Assembly: GCA_026874595.1 (NCBI GenBank) | Contig: CM049314.1 | Coordinates: forward strand, 1,759,318 to 1,823,317 | Length of the DNA: 64,000 bases | From: Sipunculus nudus | Taxonomy: Eukaryota; Annelida; Sipuncula; Golfingiida; Sipunculidae | Direction: 5' to 3' | Shown here: one piece after another, positions 12,021 to 24,402 of the stretch | Position numbering within the stretch: position 1 is the stretch's first letter | How the letters are laid out: every line of letters begins with the position of its first letter | Notes under the pieces: generated by a model | What the model was told of the DNA's origin: nothing | The model's database searches: none | What the model saw: only the letters and a program-made list of their open reading frames with translations | Translations under genes and position numbers: made by a program

Positions 12021-12890
12021 TGTTACATGTCTCTTTTATTGTGCGCTGTTGACATTCTGATTCGTGTTTGGCTCAAGCCCTGGGCGTTGCTATGCTACAG
12101 CGTTCCTTGTTCTAGCTGGCTGGGTGCGGCCAACGTGTAAACACAGCGGTCATGCTAGTCATGGGCTTTCTCGCCTGGCTGAGCCGGGCCGGCCCACGAG
12201 TGAACCCTGATATGTAGAAACACAGCATTCGTTGTTCTAGATGTTTCCTGTATCGTTTGTACTATTGCGTTCTTTGAATTGTTCGAGAAATGGAAAGTAC
12301 TCAGCTTAGGGTGAGAAGTTATAAATAAGGGGCTGTGTTTTAGAGCCGGGAGAGAGGAGAGAAATAATTCAGCGGACACAGAAGAGTGCAAGTCAGTTGT
12401 TGACCTTTTCCGATAAGTGCGGCAGTTATAGATTTTCTTCTAAATTTGTGACGGATCTTATATAGTCTTCAGTTTGGTTTCGGGATTATAACAAGAACTT
12501 CACTTTTGGATTACAACGGATTGATTTTGGGAAAGAACTGGACTGTTATTCTCTGAAAAGATTTATGTGAACTGTGTACTGGGTTGTACGTTATAACGGA
12601 CTTGTTGTCGCTGTGACAGTGGTGGTGGTATTCAGGCACTGTTCACTTTATTTATATACTTGTATTGATTTACTGTTGTACTGTTGTTATACTGTATAAT
12701 TGTATTGTTTTAGTGTATTGTAATGTTAGGGTTGTTTTACGAATAAATAATACTTATTTGTTAACAAAAAAACACTGACTTCATTATTCATTCCCATAGT
12801 GATTGTTACCGAATCTGATTTTTGTTATCTCCATTACCAAACTTTTGTTGGTCACGACTACGTGATCTGTTGATATTAGGTTCCGTAACA
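12021..12890 (+). repeat. 3' LTR (870 bp) of the Gmr1-like element
   Basis: It starts TGTTAC directly after the purine tract AGGAGGGGGAG and ends GTAACA, a perfect 6-base inverted terminus. Inside are a TATA-like TTATAAATA near 12319 and AATAAATAA near 12742, in the order expected for LTR transcription signals. A second copy at 22630-23385 confirms both ends. Confidence 0.9.
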
Positions 12891-13401
12891 TGTATATATT
12901 AACGGCACATACATCTCTGCTTTTAACAGCTAACATACGTAAGTTTTCACACAGTATATTTTCTCTCATAGTAGGTCATAGAAAGTTGTTTCGGGATCTT
13001 CTCATATGCTTTCGCCTCGTCAGACCGATCAGACCGATCTCAGAATCCTCATGTAATATAGAGTTTTCCTTTTAATATAGTTATATTAATACAGGAGGAA
13101 TCAAATTGAATATTCTGTAACAATCATGAGATTTTGCAGAGGAATACCAGAATGGTAGTCAGAATAATGCGACGTTTATGAACAGAGGTACTTCTCTTGG
13201 AGCCGATGTCAGGGCGGCGCCCGGTATGTCGACACTGATTCGTCTGGCCGGTGTGACCTACGAGGCGGCCACAATCGAAACTGTGCCTCATTAGGCAAAT
13301 GTTCTAACCACACCTACGTAGTTCCCAGCGGCACAGATTATCAACAGATTGGTGTTGAAACGTTTAGCGTGTCTCACGTTGGGGCGTATCCTCGGTTTGC
13401 G

Positions 13402-13404
<3 letters not shown>
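12891..13404. other. Intergenic, no gene seen
   Basis: AT-rich at first, then a GC-richer stretch 13195-13345 that on the minus strand weakly resembles a tRNA-derived sequence (TGGTTAGAACATTTG and TTTCGATTG). The resemblance is too weak to call. Confidence 0.5.

Positions 13405-13461
<57 letters not shown>
13405..13461. repeat. (TA)n microsatellite
   Basis: Uninterrupted AT dinucleotides. Confidence 0.98.
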
Positions 13462-13465
<4 letters not shown>

Positions 13466-13828
13466 CGAGACCACCTCCTTGCTACTTTCAGATTGTCATG
13501 TGATATACTCGTTTACTGCCAATAAAAGGCTGTACACAGGAGATAGGTACACGTTTTTTTTGTGTTTCGTGTAAATAATGCAATCTTTTCAATTTATGAT
13601 GAATACGAGACTTTTTAGCTGAGTAACATATATAATGTTATCGTTAGTGGAATGCCACTAGTTTTCTTAAAGGATCTTCCAGGGCTCTCGCACAGCGTAT
13701 GATTTACCATGATTAACCACAGGTCTCCCGGCAAGCTATGAATTCCTATTTGGAAAATGTCTAGCACGTTTACTTGCATCATGGCTAGGCTATGATGCAA
13801 TAGGATTTGTACGTACTGCTAGAAAAAG

Positions 13829-14950
<1,122 letters not shown>

Positions 14951-15015
<65 letters not shown>
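14951..15015. repeat. (TA)n microsatellite, right flank of the pogo-like element
   Basis: Uninterrupted TA starting at the base after the right terminus. Confidence 0.97.
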
Positions 15016-15017
<2 letters not shown>

Positions 15018-16340
15018 TATCTGACGTAATAAGTGACTTCCGTAATAGGCGCCCCCCCCCCCCACCCCTTTTCACTTTAAGAAAACTAAGGGATGAGCCA
15101 TCCTAACCTCACTTTTCTCCCTTGCCAATTTAACATCGGATAATGTAATGCTTTAATTTCTCCCCGCCAAACTTAAAAGTTAGCGCCGGTGTTCATTCTA
15201 TCTCCGTTACGCTTTATCATCTAATATTATTATCAGTAGTCAAGTGTATCATAGTTAACATTGACTGACCGTGTCCGTGAAGGCCGACCCTGCAGGTGGC
15301 CGTGCTGATCGGGTGACCTGAATTCAGGTATGTGGATGTATTATGCAATGAAATATATATACTTACCGTTTTTACTCGTGTACAGGACAATAAATTTTAT
15401 CCTAAAAATATTTAGCAAAGAAGGGCGGCTGTCTTATATACAGGTACAAGTTTTTCGGCGTCCTCAGGGCCACCAAGGATAATTTACGGCAATCAGCATT
15501 ATTACGTCGGTCGATCTGGACGCCGTGAATATCGGTGATCATGTCCGTATGACGGTAATATACACTCAATAAAGAACATTACAATCTTTTGTTTTTATTT
15601 GAATTTATCGTTTATACATCAAATTTACATGTGCACATAGTTAAATAATTGCTAAGAGAAGGTTTGCCCTTGCTGCATTGACACAGGGATTTTAACTGAA
15701 TCAATATATGAAAGCCCTTCTGACAGTAGAGCCATAATTTTCCGCGAACACGGACGGAATCGCTTAACTGACAGGCCGAAACGGAATTCCAAGTCCTAAA
15801 AAATATATGTTTTATTGTATTTTTTGCAAAGAAAAAATATCTTGGCAATTCACTTGAAACATGTATGCAGTGATATAACTGTCGATGCCGCTGACAGCGT
15901 GGGGGGGCTTACCCATTTGCTCACTATCCCAGAGCCCTGGGTTTATTTGTGTGTATACAGAGCTCGCGCAAGGGATGCTTGGAACTGACTTACCTACTTG
16001 GATAAATGCCGTCCAGTAGCACGTTATATGCATATTAAAACAAGGGTGATTTTTTTCATATGGTGCCGTATTTACCGCGTAAATTGTTCACGAGTCTGGC
16101 TTGCACACTGACATACACGGAGACTCGCACATGGCACTTCGATTACAATTCAACTAGTAGCGCGTTATAATCATAAATTTGAAGCGGCCTTTCCTCAGGT
16201 GACGCGAAATTCAATGTCTGCAAGCTCGTATTATTGGACTATGTCAAGAAATGAATGTATTATAACGGAACCGTGTTTCCGCGGGATATAAATATGACGA
16301 AATTCCTCCCAATTTTAAAACAAAACCCCGGATTTGGTGC

Positions 16341-16341
<1 letters not shown>
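15016..16341. other. Intergenic, no gene recognised
   Basis: It holds a 12-C tract (15052-15063) and a segment near 15362-15470 reminiscent of old DNA-transposon sequence, but no end could be defined. The minus ORFs at 15612-15848 and 15812-16033 match nothing I know. Confidence 0.5.

Positions 16342-16385
<44 letters not shown>
16342..16385. repeat. (TA)n microsatellite
   Basis: Uninterrupted TA dinucleotides. Confidence 0.97.
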
Positions 16386-16388
<3 letters not shown>

Positions 16389-16869
16389 GGGTAGTGAAAA
16401 GATAAAATTGTATGATCAAAAACCTCACAGGGAAAAATCTATTTCAAATCCAATTACCGCAGTCAATGTTACTAAATAGAAATAAATACGTAGACATTGA
16501 ACTTATTTTGATTAGACGAAGACTTGTGTAACCCTATGAGAGAAATAGAATAACTAAAAGATTGAAAGGAAACAGTGCAGAATGTCGTAGGATATCAGGT
16601 ACTAAGTAAAGATGTGAGGTTTCAAGCTTGGTATACTATTCGCACGTAATATTTACTGCCAAATTCAAGTAGATGAAAGCAAGAACAATCAGGTGGGGTA
16701 AGGGTGGTGGGTTATAAATTGCCAATAAATATAAAAGCATCAACTAAACAGCTAATTAGTCTTGTGAGGACAGACACCGTAATGAAGAAAAAGGAAAATA
16801 TTGAATTCGCAAGAATATACCAACACAAGAAGACTGAGTAAAATTTGAACCCTATTTTAATATTAACAG

Positions 16870-19800
16870 TGTTGGAGATCAAAGAATGAACGAGATCCTG
16901 AACTTATTGATGACATTTTTCACCGCAAGAGGCGCCTTTGTGCCTTGTTTGTCATACTGGCTTTGTTCATCCTGTTTGTCGTCATTGGCTTGTCTGTCTT
17001 GTTGGAGGTGAGAATATGGATGTCGATTAATTCTGCAAGGATTTATAATCCGAATACTCACCTAACATTTCAACTTCTAAGTTCCGTCTGACTACCAGTA
17101 ATGAATGCAATTTTTGTAATACTTCATTCACACGATGAAACATTGTTTAACGAGATTTTTTTCCCCAATTAGTTGGATTCGTTTTCAAATTATGCAGCTA
17201 AAAGCAATAAACATGCTTTGTTTTGATCTGACTTAAAATAATATCTGTTTTTACTTCTGCTTACAGTGAGAGTTATCCCTCGGGACGCCAAGGTAGCTGA
17301 GACCGCAGACAGATTGAGTAAACTACAGCAGCAGTTAACAGAAACATGGGCGATAATACAGAATATCATCAACGGTTAGTCTGACCTGAACCTTTTTTTC
17401 CGGTAGAGGTAACCGCCTCCATTTGAAAGCTGACTTATCTGTTTATCAACCTAAGTATGATCATTACCTTCATTTGGTTTGAGACTACGTAACACTCGCT
17501 TTATTACATTTTGTATTATATTCCGCCTAGTGTGAATCTTTACAGCTATCACCTAAACACCATTCTGAACGTATCCTTCAAATATCACGTAGAATATGAA
17601 GGGTAAATGATTGCATGCCCTTTAGCCTGCAAGAAAATTAATATTATGTAACAAAATACCTTTAATAAGAATGTGTAGAACTAATTTCAAAAGGTAGACA
17701 GGGGCCCGGAGCATATGTTTTACCGGGTTCGAATAAAAAATTGAACATAATCTTATTAAATCTAATTGATTACTGGCAGCGTAAAGCAATCAATTTTTAC
17801 TTTATTTACAACCATATACCATGAAAAATCAATGGTATTTTACAAGTAGGGATAATATTCTTAAATGTAAGATAAATACTAAAAGAAACCTATCATAACT
17901 TAAAAGTAACATTTCCTGGATTTCACATAAATACATTTACTATTGATTCGCGTTATGTTATTCACGTATTCATTCTTCGACCTGTTCACTCATTCATTCT
18001 TCGATCTGTTTCACTCACGGTGCCCCTTGGTACATGTAAATTCTCTATGGTTTGAAAATGAGCCTTCTCGATTGAAGTTCAGCAAAGGTTTTTTTGATAC
18101 GGAAAATAATACCTCATGGATTATCATTCAGTGAGGGGCCGTGTAGACTATCCAGGTCTATATGCTTTAAATTAACAGTACTCGAACAAGGAATAAGTGA
18201 CACAGTTAACTATATTAGTCATTTGGTCATTTGTTTATGACTTCTTTTTTTTTAATATTCAGCTAATATTTAACTATCTGCGATGATGCTGGTTAAGATC
18301 AGTTTTTGTATTAACAATTTGACAATCTCTGCTCCAGTGACATTGTTTTTAGAACAACAGCCTGTTACAGTATTAACTTCGCTGATAATTAACAAAGGTG
18401 TATATGTTTAGGTACAGACCCGTTTTCCTCCGCGTCTTGTGTTAGCGGATCATGTCTAGCAAAAGGACGAGATAACGTCACCATGGCTACGCCGGAAGAA
18501 GCGGTGCCCAAGGTAGGCTTATTATAAAACACAGTGTGTACAATGAATTACAGCTCTTGCTCAGTGTAAACAGTGTGTCCAATGATTCACAACTCTGGCT
18601 CTGTGTACACAGTGTGTACAATGATTCACAGCTCTGGCTCTGTGTTCTCAGTGTGTAGAATAATTTACAGCTCTGGCTCTGTGTACACAGTGTGTACATT
18701 AATTTACAACTCTGGCTCTGTGTACACAGTGTGTACAATGATTTACAGCTTTGGCTCTGTGTACACAGTGTGTACAATAATTTACAGCTCTGGCTCTGTG
18801 TGCACAGTGTACACTAATTTACAGCTCTGGCTCTGTGTACACAGTGTGTACAATAATTAACAGCTCTGGCTCTGTGTACACAGTGTGTACAATGGTTTAC
18901 AGCTCTGGCTCTGTGTACACAGTGTACAATAACTTACAGCTCTGGCTCTGTGTACACAATGTGTACAATAATTTACAGCTCTGGCTCTGTGTACACAGTG
19001 TTCACAATATTTTACAGCTCTGGCTCTGTGTACACAGTGTGTACAATAGCTTACAGCTCTGGCTCTGTGTACACATTGTGTACAATTTTTAACAGCTCTG
19101 GATCTGTGTACACAGTGTGTACAAGAATTTACAGTTCTGGCTCTGTGTACACAGTGTGTACAATAATTAACAGCTCTGGCTCTGTGTACACAGTGTTTAC
19201 AATATTTTACAGCTCTGGCTCTGTGTACGCAGTGTGTACAATAATTTACAGTTCTGGCTCTGTGTACCTGATCGTTTAATAGATTCGGAAATAAAGGAAA
19301 GTATCAGCGGCGGTAAGTACATTGCGAGCTGAATATCCGAAAATGTATAATTTTATATAAGTTGTGGAAAAATCAAACTTTTAATCAGATTAAAAAGCTT
19401 GTTGTTCGCGAAGGTTTATTTCAATGCGATAGATGGCGTCATAACTCTAGCTTTGCAGTGCGACAGAAACCTTTTTTCCCACGCGTGTCCAATATGGATA
19501 AATTATATTTTAATTGCTTAAAAGATAATACACACGTTATTAATATTTAAATTACAGCGTGGACTTGTTAAATCTTAACTATCTAGTACTTACCAAGAGG
19601 GTAGGGTGGGGGCATAATATATAATAAATCCATAAGTCTACAATATATTTCTTTTACAGGAGTTGATATTGACACGGACGTCCGGACGGCTAGTGTCCAG
19701 TGGGAGGGGCCATTAGAATCAGGCTTCACTGGTTGTCTGAAGAAGCTCAGTTTGCCGCCACTACGACCATAAAACACCTGAGGCCACAGACTAATTACGC

Positions 19801-21389
19801 TGTTGAACTTTCATATCTTGACTGGTACAGGAACACACACATTAAGAACTATACGTCAAGATCGTCAGGAGAACGGAATCTCACTGTCCTGGGTACTGGA
19901 AGCGGAAGCAGATAATGGATACTTAGTTCACATCGCCCGAATCGACCCATCAAAGACAGGCGCCATCTATCGCCAGCCAAATGAAACATTTTCTTCCCTG
20001 GCCGATCTAGATCCATGCACCGCGTATATGAAGTCATTATATTCATGGTTTTATCCGATCACAAGGAAGGCATGTTTTATCGCTCAGGAATACAAACAGG
20101 TACGTTGATATTAAAAGAGATATATGTTATATTGTGTGTGCCCAGTTGTCTATAAGCACACCCATTTTCTTTACCAAGTTGTTTAAGTTAAAAGCTATAT
20201 AATCAATACAGAGCCACATATTAATAGAACCCGCACTTGACTGCACCATATACTACCTGATATTACCCCCCTCTCTCTCTTACCTATTATTTTCCAAAAG
20301 GAAAGATGGATAGAAAAAGGTATGCATTGCTCTTTAAGTATAAATATCCACTTTGTTTATAAAAGGTCATTTCTTTTACTTTAAGAGAATTTAGAATAAT
20401 TTATAATTAAAGCATGTTCCTTATAATGATTCAGGTATGTTGAATTTGGTCTCACACATTTACAGGAAATTTAAATAAAAAATTAAATGATGTGGCTATA
20501 GAAAATGAGGTTACAATATAACACTAACTGGCACATTTTCAATTTAACATTTTTTTAGCTTGTACTAAAGTGTCCTGAATAGTTGGCCCAACTATCATTT
20601 ATGGAGAATGGTCCGGTGTGTCAGCTAAACAACTAGACAACAAATCCTGTAATCAGCCGGACGAATTTCAATTTCCGGTTAGCAACAGGCCTTGTGGGAA
20701 CCAGCGCAATGAAGGGGAAGCAGTGACTTATATATCCGCCTACAGTGAAAAGCAGTCCTATCATTTAAAGCGTGGTCTTCTTTGCTATGGCAACGGTTGT
20801 CCTTACGGACCAAACCTGAAATATGATGCTTGGCGGTCAGACGTTATCCACACAGACGATCACCACACAGACGTTCACCACACAGACGTTCAAAGCATTA
20901 AACCAATCGGGGGACCAATCAGCATTCGAAATGGCTGCCGCCGACAGGTTGGGGACTGACAAAGTTTCCTCAATGGTATTTATGGACGCGCTTCCACAAG
21001 GCTTTGAATTGTATACATTTGAGTCTGGTGGTCGTTATGAATCCCATGACTGTAAATTATACAGAAACTGTACAGCTACATAAGGAAAGTCCCGCACATT
21101 TCTAACCTCGAGTTGTCAATGTGGTATTTTGTTGAAATGCTGTTCAAGTCAAATCCTCGAGATTACAACGACCAGTGGACATGGAAAGTAAACGGAGAAA
21201 CTTTACGTACGACTTCGGCTTATCTTCAAAGGTTATCATTTTGAAAACAGGGCAGGGACTTACAGATACGTGTCGCGCATGCGCATAAGCAGCAGACATT
21301 CCCACAAAAATGCCCATTTCCAAGGCTTTTTCTTTGACGATATAAACAACAAAGCATTTGAATGGTCAGATCCACAAACAGTCTGGTAG
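16870..21389 (+). pseudogene. Membrane-anchored fibronectin-III-like protein gene, several frameshifts
   Basis: Predicted exons: 16870-17007 (basic HRKRR then about 23 hydrophobic residues, a type II membrane anchor); 17267-17374 (helical, RLSKLQQQLTETWA); 18412-18512 (CVSGSCLAKG); a possible 16-base exon 19297-19312; 19660-20099 (two fibronectin-III-like domains with NYAVELSYLDWY and NGISLSWVLEAEADNGYLV); about 20585-21389 (Cys-rich YGEWSGVSAKQ, then FFFDDINNKAFEWSDPQTVW, stop 21387). All have GT/AG borders where stated. Exon 16870-17007 ends in phase 0 while the next needs phase 1, so an exon may be missing. Inside 19660-20099 the frame shifts once and back; the last region alternates between two frames at least three times. 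This is either a pseudogene or error-rich assembly. The first exon was not found, and I do not recognise the C-terminal domain. Confidence 0.6.
18528..19268. repeat. 39-bp minisatellite, about 19 copies, inside an intron
   Basis: The unit is about 39 bases (some copies 37), containing CAGCTCTGGCTCTGTGTACA followed by CAGTGTGTACAATAATTTA. Each full unit contains the perfect palindrome CTGTGTACACAG. Because 39 is a multiple of three, long 13-residue-period frames appear on both strands (SGSVYTVCT on plus), but copies of 37 bases break them. It sits between predicted exons at 18512 and 19297. Confidence 0.95.
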
Positions 21390-21736
21390 GAGTACTTTAC
21401 CTCGTTTGAACCTTAATTACGAGACGCAGTTTTTATATTCACTGAAGAATTAAATCAATCATAAAAGATCAAACCCGCCCCATTTTGAACATAATAATAA
21501 ATGTAATATCTTTGTGGTTGAATATGTTAAGTTCGGGTCCCTACACTAAATTTCATACACGTTTGTTCTCTTACTTCATGTGCATGTTGATTTTTTAATA
21601 TTTTTTAATATACTGATATTCAATCACATCTATCAAGTAGTGTTTATTGTATATACCATATACAACATGACTTTTTCCTGATAAAAAAAAAATAATTTTA
21701 AAATGTTTGTATTAGAAAGTCTGGCCGTTTATCCAT
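21390..21736. other. Intergenic, AT-rich, nothing recognised
   Basis: Short AT-rich spacer between the broken plus-strand gene and the minus-strand PLAC8-like pseudogene. Confidence 0.6.
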
Positions 21737-22422
21737 AATGTCAAACATAGTTCTAAGCTTGACCCTCAAGCCTGTGATGTCACAGAGTGGCCTCATGTCA
21801 TCAGCCACTCTACAGGTTACGATGCAACAGCAACCGAACAGACCAACAACAAAACACATAGTGTTAAAGGCTCAGCAACAGCACCAGCCGAACACACCGT
21901 ATATAAATCTTTCATAGTACGGCTTATTGTAAACAAAAACTTGTTTTAACAATATCTAGCAAAATAAACGATAAATCAAACATCTTATTGTCAAAGGGAG
22001 CCTTTACATATAGTTTTAATTCATCAAGAAGGTGCAACTATTGCATTTTCTGGAATTCTAAGGCCAAAAATCCTTACCCCCGGCCCATGCCGTATTTCCA
22101 ACAATGTTTTGGATCAACACAATCAGTGAAATCGGTTTGGTCGTTCTGCATAATCCCGCTGATTAAAACACCCATGAAATAACAAATTAACAGATGGGGG
22201 GGGGGATAAAATAACTTCTTTGAGACTTTGGGAGATGTGATAATAATGTCTTTACTCACATACGTTCGTATCAGACATACAGTCGAGGGGCCAGGGGACA
22301 ATTCGCACGTTCTTGGGGTAGGCATCCATCTAAACCCGATGGGTTACTGGGGCGACGGCTGTGATTAGCTGCGCGCCAGCCTGAAGCTGAGGCTGTGGAT
22401 ATTGCTTTTGAGGCTGAGGATA
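21737..22422 (-). pseudogene. PLAC8-like pseudogene (two exon relics)
   Basis: On the minus strand, 22422-22260 matches exon 2 of gene B. It has an AG acceptor, a Pro/Gln-rich start YPQPQKQYPQPQLQ, an ending YPKNVRIVPWPLDCMSDTNVC, the GTGAGT donor, and a length (163 nt) that keeps the family phase, but with an in-frame TAG in the middle. The block 21811-21737 matches the second half of exon 3: VADDMRPLCDITG then LRVKLRTMFDI, against VAADMGEPFCTPC and MRVKLRTMLGI in gene B. The CC...CLAC half is missing. No first or last exon was found. The solo LTR at 22630 lies just upstream. Confidence 0.85.
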
Positions 22423-22576
22423 CTGCGATGAAGGCAGCAGCAAAAACGCAAAAAAAATATTCATCTAAACACTTTTCAAATGAAATCGTCGCCTCCTTGA
22501 TGTCCTTTAGTTAATAGTTACCACTCTAATGAATCCAATCATATTTAAACGTCAGTTATAATTTATTTTTTTTTAA

Positions 22577-23605
22577 TCTATATACCGGGGGGGGGGGCAT
22601 TTTTAGGATTGATTTTCTTGAGTTTATAGTGTTTCAGATGTCTATTTTATTGTATGGAGCGGTCTAACATGTGTATGGCAGCAAAGCCCGGCCCACGCGT
22701 GGGGTCTGACGTGTAAACACAGCGGTCATGCTAGTCTAGGGCTTTCTCGTCTGGCTGGGTGTTTAATCGGTTTAATCCGTACTGGTTGAACTCTCTCTCT
22801 CTTTTCGGTTGAAAGGTTATAAATAGGGGATGTGTTTTAGAGCCGAGAAGAGGTGAGAGAATATTCCAGCGGACAGTGGACCTTTTCCTATAAGTGCGGC
22901 AGTTATAACTTTTCTTCGAAATTTGTAACGGATTTTATGTAGTCTTCAGTTTGCCTTTCGGATCACTGCCAGGGTTTCACTTTTGGATTACAATAGATGG
23001 ATTTTGTGATTACTTTGGACTGTTATTCTCTGAGAAGATTTGTGTGGACTGTTCATCCAGCTGATATGCTTTGAAGGACTTGTCGCCGTGACAGTGGTTG
23101 TATCCAGTTACTGTGCACTTTGATTATTATGAAGTGTGATTATATTGATTTGCTGTTATACTGTTGTTGTACTGTGTAATTGTATTGATTTAGTGTATTG
23201 CAATGTTAGGGTTGTTTCAAGAATAAATTATAATTATTGGTTACCAAAAAAAACACTGACTTCTTTATTCATTCCCCTAGACATTTCACGCTGCCTAGTG
23301 TTACAGAATGTGATTTATTTTATCTCCATAACATAATTTAGGCTCGTCACGACTACGTGATCTGTTGATATTAGGTTCCGTAACAATAGTTTACTTTTTT
23401 AAATATTCCAGGGGGGCACTTTAAGGATTAATTTTCTCGAGTTTATAGTTATATCTATATTCCAGGGGGGGGGCACTTTTAGGATTGTTTTTCCTTTGTT
23501 TATTTTTATATCTATATTTTTTTGGGGGGGGGGGGGGTACCAATAGGATTGGTTTTCTTGAGTTTATATTTTATTTTTATATCTATATTCCAGGGGAGGG
23601 CCCGG
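22577..23605. repeat. About 60-bp poly-G-bearing tandem repeat, split by a solo LTR
   Basis: Units of the form ATATCTATATTCCA, G-run, CACTTTTAGGATTG, then TTTTCTTGAGTTTATA occur at about 22577-22629, 23401-23460, 23461-23520 and 23521-23605. G-run lengths vary (for example 14 at 23524-23537 and 13 at 23604-23616). The left unit is separated from the other three by the LTR at 22630-23385, so the array predates that insertion. Confidence 0.85.
22630..23385 (+). mobile_element. Solo LTR of the Gmr1-like family (756 bp)
   Basis: Matches the LTR at 12021-12890 throughout. Shared blocks include TGTAAACACAGCGGTCATGC, CTATAAGTGCGGCAGTTATA (near 22890), AATGTTAGGGTTGTTT and the last 40 or so bases ending GTAACA. 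TATA-like TTATAAATA is at about 22818. It is flanked by ATAG on both sides (22626-22629 and 23386-23389), a 4-base target duplication. No internal coding region remains, the usual outcome of LTR-LTR recombination. Confidence 0.9.
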
Positions 23606-23632
23606 GGGGGGGGGGGCGACCATGAAAAGTCT

Positions 23633-23712
23633 CACCGCCTCGACTGAGATTCGAACCCACGATCTCCCGGCTTTGAGTCCTGCGCTCTACCCCTAAGCCA
23701 CAGAAGCCGGTC
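23633..23712 (-). mobile_element. tRNA-like sequence, probably a SINE head
   Basis: On the minus strand, GCTTAGGGGTAGAGC can form a 4-bp D-stem and GTGGGTTCGAATCTCAG is a B-box with an imperfect T-stem. The anticodon stem and acceptor stem do not pair well, so a functional tRNA is unlikely. G-runs flank it on both sides. Confidence 0.5.
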
Positions 23713-23776
23713 GTAAGAGTTAATGTAAAAAGGGGCGAGAAGAGGGTTTTGTGAAAGGGCGGGGGGGGGGGGGGGA

Positions 23777-24402
23777 GGGGATTCGATACCCTTGCCCAGG
23801 AAAACAAGTGAGCCCGGAATGCTAATAAACTTACATACATTTTGCATACATTGTTGTACAGAAATCCAGGCGCTTTTTCGTATTAAGGGATTTCCAAGAT
23901 TTTTAGGTGCGCCTATCTCTAAATCCGACAAGGTATAGGTACAGTACTTTGATAGAGTACACAGGTACAGGTACTTAAAAACGTCACTGGGTACAGGTAC
24001 AGTAACAGATAATCTTGCTAAGCCGAATCAAACAACGTTTGAATTAATTATAATGGCAAACATCTAGGTATGCATCCATATGTGCATATAAATTAAAACA
24101 GAATGACTGAATATATTATTGAACAGTTTATTTAAAAATATTCGCTCCTCATAATGTCTTCAGGAAAATATATAGGATATGTCATAATAATATAGGAAGA
24201 CCTTTAATATAACAGTGAAAAATATGAAGTTTATAAATTTATAAAGATTTTTAAACAGAAAAAATAAAAAAGATCATTCACATGATCCACGGTTATAAAC
24301 ACCAGACGGTCCCTTATTTTATAGGAAGATTCTTTGGGTGACATCACCAGCGATATCACAGAGCAAACAGTTGTAATCAGACCAATGTTATTTATTATTA
24401 TT
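23777..24402. other. Intergenic, no gene recognised
   Basis: AT-rich. A short GGTACAGGTAC-like motif recurs between 23935 and 24005; otherwise nothing. Confidence 0.5.

Larger units (their letters stand above)
7030..12890 (+). mobile_element. Ty3/gypsy-type LTR retrotransposon, Gmr1-like domain order, decayed, no 5' LTR seen
   Basis: Recognisable domains in order: gag (about 7055-8580), aspartic protease (about 8610-8890), integrase (about 9130-10330), reverse transcriptase (about 10600-11320) and RNase H (about 11390-11889). A purine tract (12010-12020) and a 3' LTR (12021-12890) follow. Integrase before reverse transcriptase is the Ty1/copia order, yet the RT and RNase H are gypsy-like. 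This combination defines the Gmr1 group, first described from fish and other deuterostomes. Many single-base frameshifts and stops break every domain. No copy of the 3' LTR is found 5' of gag, so the left end is truncated or lost and the left border is approximate. Confidence 0.9.

Noticed and set aside
13195-13345. tRNA-derived SINE on the minus strand
   Set aside because: Only weak A- and B-box similarity, no tail and no second copy in the window.
18487-19279. Periodic 13-residue ORFs (SGSVYTVCT and minus-strand CTQSQSCK types)
   Set aside because: They arise because the 39-bp repeat is a multiple of three; copies of other length break them, there are no flanking domains, and they lie inside a predicted intron.
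23633-23712. Functional tRNA gene on the minus strand
   Set aside because: A- and B-box-like words are present, but acceptor and anticodon stems do not pair. The same holds for 34707-34795. A SINE head is the better reading.
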